Assembly: GCA_964400515.1 (NCBI GenBank)
Contig: CAYNTJ010000009.1
Span: 1 to 64,000, forward strand
Length of the DNA: 64,000 nt
Direction of reading: 5' to 3'
Source of the DNA: JAAYHV01 sp964400515
GTDB lineage: Bacteria; Bacillota; Clostridia; Peptostreptococcales; Anaerovoracaceae
The notes under the pieces are model-generated. The model was not told where the DNA came from. It did no database searches and was given only the letters and a program-made list of their open reading frames with translations. Shown here one piece after another: positions 61,992 to 64,000 of the stretch (within the stretch, counting starts at the first letter, position 1; each line of letters begins with the position of its first letter). Both the position numbers and the translations under genes were made by a program.

Positions 61992-62041
61992 AATGATTCT
62001 CCTTCTTTTTCACAAAATAATCACTATTTCGTAAAATAATA

Positions 62042-62152
62042 CTATCGTTCTTGTTTGCTCGGAAATCTGCCTTTCAACCTTTTCTCTGCTTTTGTTTCTT
62101 GGCTTAATGAAAGTAAATCTCCAAACGCTTCTCTATCTTGATGTAGCTTCAT
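62042..62152 (-). pseudogene. Collapsed AbiEii-type toxin gene
   Basis: 36 codons: MKLHQDREAFGDLLSLS is the typical AbiEii (nucleotidyltransferase toxin) start. It then jumps to a basic tail ending KGRFPSKQER and a stop. The nucleotidyltransferase core is absent, so no toxin activity is expected. The first codons overlap the antitoxin gene by 20 bp, as in intact AbiE operons. A large in-frame internal deletion is the simplest explanation. Confidence 0.6.
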
Positions 62153-62801
62153 TTTTCACCTCCATGAGTAAATCAATGAGCGGCAGCACTATTTTCTGTG
62201 AGTAGTATCTGCGCGCTGTGAAGATCAGTGTAAGGCTGTCTAATTGTTGCCTTTTTGCATACTGCAACAGCAACTGCTCCGGGTTTTCCGCATCTGTATG
62301 CGCATCTAGCAGTTCGTCAAATATATTGATGAACTGAAGGTATTTCCAATTCTCGTCCGTCACAACCGCAGGCGGCTTTCGCACTTTGATATGGCAGCCT
62401 TCCGGCAGCTTAGCTCCATAACGGTTTGTAGTGATTTCTATGTCACGGGGAATCAGGGTTGTCAGCCCCAGTTTGTTGATCAGGGAAGCCCCAGATTCAT
62501 AACCTATTTTTGCGCCATTTTGTATCGTTAGGGTTTTCAACAGTACCTGGTCGATGCTGGGCGTGACCTTCCCAAAAACGGTTTGTTTCACATGGCAGTA
62601 GACACCTTTTTGCAGTCGCTCAATTTCGCCCTTGTCCGCCATCCGTTTCAGCTTGACGTTGGTTAAGGTCTTGGCCTGATCATATGGAAGTGCAAACTTC
62701 TCGGCCAACTGCTCCGCAATGTCCTCAGTTTGGATTGCTGCTTCGTAAGGCATGTCTTTGACGGTTTGGGCAATGTGTTCTCCATATCCGGCCTGTTCCA
62801 T
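62133..62801 (-). CDS. AbiEi/DUF6088-type antitoxin and autorepressor
   Basis: 222 aa. The N-terminal winged helix (QTEDIAEQLAEKFALPYDQAKTLTNVKLKRM and RLQKGVYCHV) is typical of AbiEi antitoxins, followed by the C-terminal antitoxin domain (KIGYESGASLINKLGL). AbiEi binds inverted repeats in its own promoter and neutralises the AbiEii nucleotidyltransferase. Here a perfect 13-bp inverted repeat overlaps its promoter. Its toxin partner is collapsed, so it may now act only as an orphan repressor. AGGGGGGGAAT precedes the ATG. Confidence 0.8.
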   Translation of the reverse strand: MEQAGYGEHIAQTVKDMPYEAAIQTEDIAEQLAEKFALPYDQAKTLTNVKLKRMADKGEIERLQKGVYCHVKQTVFGKVTPSIDQVLLKTLTIQNGAKIGYESGASLINKLGLTTLIPRDIEITTNRYGAKLPEGCHIKVRKPPAVVTDENWKYLQFINIFDELLDAHTDAENPEQLLLQYAKRQQLDSLTLIFTARRYYSQKIVLPLIDLLMEVKNEATSR

Positions 62802-62812
62802 ATTCCCCCCCT

Positions 62813-62886
62813 AAAGTGATATTATAGCCATGAAATTTATCTCATATTCTTGCCATCATAATATCACTTTATGCACCGAAGGTCAA
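62813..62886 (-). promoter_or_regulatory. Promoter and operator of the AbiEi-like gene
   Basis: Minus strand -35 TTGACC (62881-62886), 17-nt spacer, -10 TATTAT (62858-62863). The -10 box overlaps one arm of a perfect 13-bp inverted repeat AAAGTGATATTAT/ATAATATCACTTT (62813-62825 and 62858-62870). Confidence 0.85.
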
Positions 62887-63252
62887 TTTGCTGTGCCATT
62901 TATAAATAATAAATCTAAAATGAAATTTCAACATTGGCATTGGATAATAGCGTTTATCTCTTGACTTTTCTCTCTGTCTGAGCTCATATATACACCAACG
63001 GGAATTTCTCGGAAAAATAAAGCGTCATGGCAGGCAGATATGCAGCAACATATCCGCCCTGCACAAGGTGAAGTGACCACCCTGCACAACCGTTAAAACG
63101 GCACCATGACAAGGCTATTTTATCTTGTTTTTTATGGCTGCACAAGGATAAATTTTCGTGCGTGCAAGGGGAACGGGCAAACAAGCCCCGCCTTTGCATG
63201 CGTTTTTATACACAGGGGAATTCCTGACCAAATTATGAAAGGTCGGGATCAT
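62887..63252. other. Non-coding leader upstream of the last gene
   Basis: No gene supported. GC-rich short segments, such as CCGCCCTGCACAAGG and CAAGGGGAACGGGCAAACAAGCCCCG, alternate with A/T-rich ones. It may be a structured untranslated region. A frame through it continues into the following gene but lacks a ribosome binding site. Confidence 0.4.
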
Positions 63253-63915
63253 ATGAACATTTTTGAAAACCGGAGTAGCTTTATTGGCACCTTTGAACCG
63301 GAGCGTACAAAAAGCTCTGTTCAAAACCTCTTTAAACTTGCAAAAGAAATCCGTGAAAAGCTCGGCAAACAGGGCTATCTTCTTGACAGCTATCTATCCC
63401 GCGTGCTGGAAGCCGCTAACAACACCTTGCTTTACGAAGCTGCTGAAAAGGGCTTTGAAACAGGTTCTGAGCTTCAAAATCTCTGCTATGCCGTAATGGA
63501 TGGCAGCGGAGCTCTAGAGGAACATCCTTTTTATCAAATTGTAAAACAGTCCTTCGAAAAACAGCAGTACACCTATCAGGAAAGAACCACTGTCATGAGC
63601 CTGCACAGCGTCTTATTGGCCGATGCATTTATGGAATATGCCACTCAGTCGTATGTACAGGAACAGGTTGGTTTGTTGAATATCCTAGATGATGTAAAGC
63701 TGCGCGAACTTTATAAAAAAATCATTTTCCTTGTTGATGAAAACTTGATGGAACAATTAAATCTCGCGCTTAAGGAACGGTTTTTTATTGTGCCTGTGGT
63801 TGCAGGGTTCATGCAGGGACTCACCAACGATCTTTTATACAGTTTGACCTATCGTGACAGTGAAACAAGCAGACAAATATTTCAGTTGATTATGGATGCT
63901 ATGTCTATTGAATAA
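63253..63915 (+). CDS. Uncharacterised ICE-associated protein
   Basis: 220 aa from MNIFENRSSFIGTFEPER, after GAAAGGTCGGGATCAT; the frame is open to 63106 but that part lacks a start signal. Helical throughout (segments LFKLAKEIREKLG, LVDENLMEQLNLAL), cytoplasmic. The first residues recall short DUF proteins of clostridial conjugative elements. I cannot assign a function. A terminator follows 16 bp after the stop. Confidence 0.6.
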   Translation: MNIFENRSSFIGTFEPERTKSSVQNLFKLAKEIREKLGKQGYLLDSYLSRVLEAANNTLLYEAAEKGFETGSELQNLCYAVMDGSGALEEHPFYQIVKQSFEKQQYTYQERTTVMSLHSVLLADAFMEYATQSYVQEQVGLLNILDDVKLRELYKKIIFLVDENLMEQLNLALKERFFIVPVVAGFMQGLTNDLLYSLTYRDSETSRQIFQLIMDAMSIE

Positions 63916-63931
63916 TTCATATATGAAAAAG

Positions 63932-63974
63932 GCAACCGGCAAGCCTATGACAGCAGCATTTGCCGGTTGCTTTC
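63932..63974 (+). terminator. Terminator after the last gene
   Basis: Stem GCAACCGGCAA/TTGCCGGTTGC (11 bp, perfect) followed by TTTC and a T-rich stretch. Confidence 0.82.
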
Positions 63975-64000
63975 TAATGCTGCTTTTCTCTCTGTAAAAG

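Noticed and set aside
1..64000. Search for rRNA, tRNA and CRISPR loci
   Set aside because: No tRNA-like cloverleaf, rRNA signature or repeat-spacer array was recognised by eye on either strand.

Overview
The window looks like a chromosomal stretch of a low-GC anaerobic Firmicute (class Clostridia). Reasons: AT-rich intergenic DNA, strong AGGAGG-type ribosome binding sites, a CIRCE operator, a RocR-like sigma-54 regulator, a class I c-di-GMP riboswitch, and a Clostridia-type conjugative element with serine recombinases, MobP-type relaxase and ParM. No rRNA, tRNA or CRISPR array was seen.

Region 1 (1-11.2 kb) is host chromosome. It holds the start of a CIRCE-controlled hsp20, an IS481-like element, and a sigma-54 regulon. 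The regulon has two paralogous arginine-deiminase/amidinotransferase-fold enzymes, an M28 peptidase, an NhaC-type antiporter and a RocR-like activator. Both deiminase genes have good -24/-12 promoters, and an A/T-rich palindrome upstream of one is a plausible activator site. An IS200/IS605 remnant and two small host genes follow.

Region 2 (11.2-32.4 kb) starts at a short 3' tail that resembles the end of rlmD (rumA), a known integration target of serine-recombinase ICEs. A defence island transcribed right to left follows. From its promoter at 32.3 kb the order is: XRE regulator, 5mC methyltransferase (DrmMII-like), SNF2 helicase (DrmD-like), type III-like Mod and Res, DrmA, DrmB, DrmC, Vsr, a 575-aa PD-(D/E)xK protein, an Mrr-like protein, HNH, an unknown protein and EcsC-like. 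It combines signature parts of both DISARM classes with a type III pair and mismatch repair. This is the strongest candidate for an undescribed system. Recombinase debris and a direct repeat show that the distal end was assembled in steps.

Region 3 (32.5-43.5 kb) is the recombination and control module. It has three overlapping or closely spaced large serine recombinase genes (one without a catalytic domain), a small resolvase-like protein lacking the catalytic serine, a sigma-like factor, a c-di-GMP riboswitch with terminator, three XRE repressors, a pseudo-receiver protein and a GGDEF diguanylate cyclase. The element therefore seems to carry both the enzyme that makes c-di-GMP and a sensor that responds to it.

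Region 4 (43.5-64 kb) is the GC-richer conjugation module, mostly on the minus strand. It holds VirB4, an amidoligase/gamma-glutamylcyclotransferase pair, an NlpC/P60-like hydrolase, ParM/ParR, a probable oriT, a ribbon-helix-helix accessory protein, a relaxase with many Sel1 repeats, a primase and VirD4. The 5' end of virD4 is duplicated around an inserted response-regulator fragment. Five proteins of this module share an unusual Met-rich C-terminal tail. VirB6- and PrgI-like genes are not seen. At the right edge are uppP, an ATC-hydrolase-like gene, an AbiEi-type antitoxin with a collapsed toxin partner, and an unknown gene. The other end of the element should lie beyond 64 kb.
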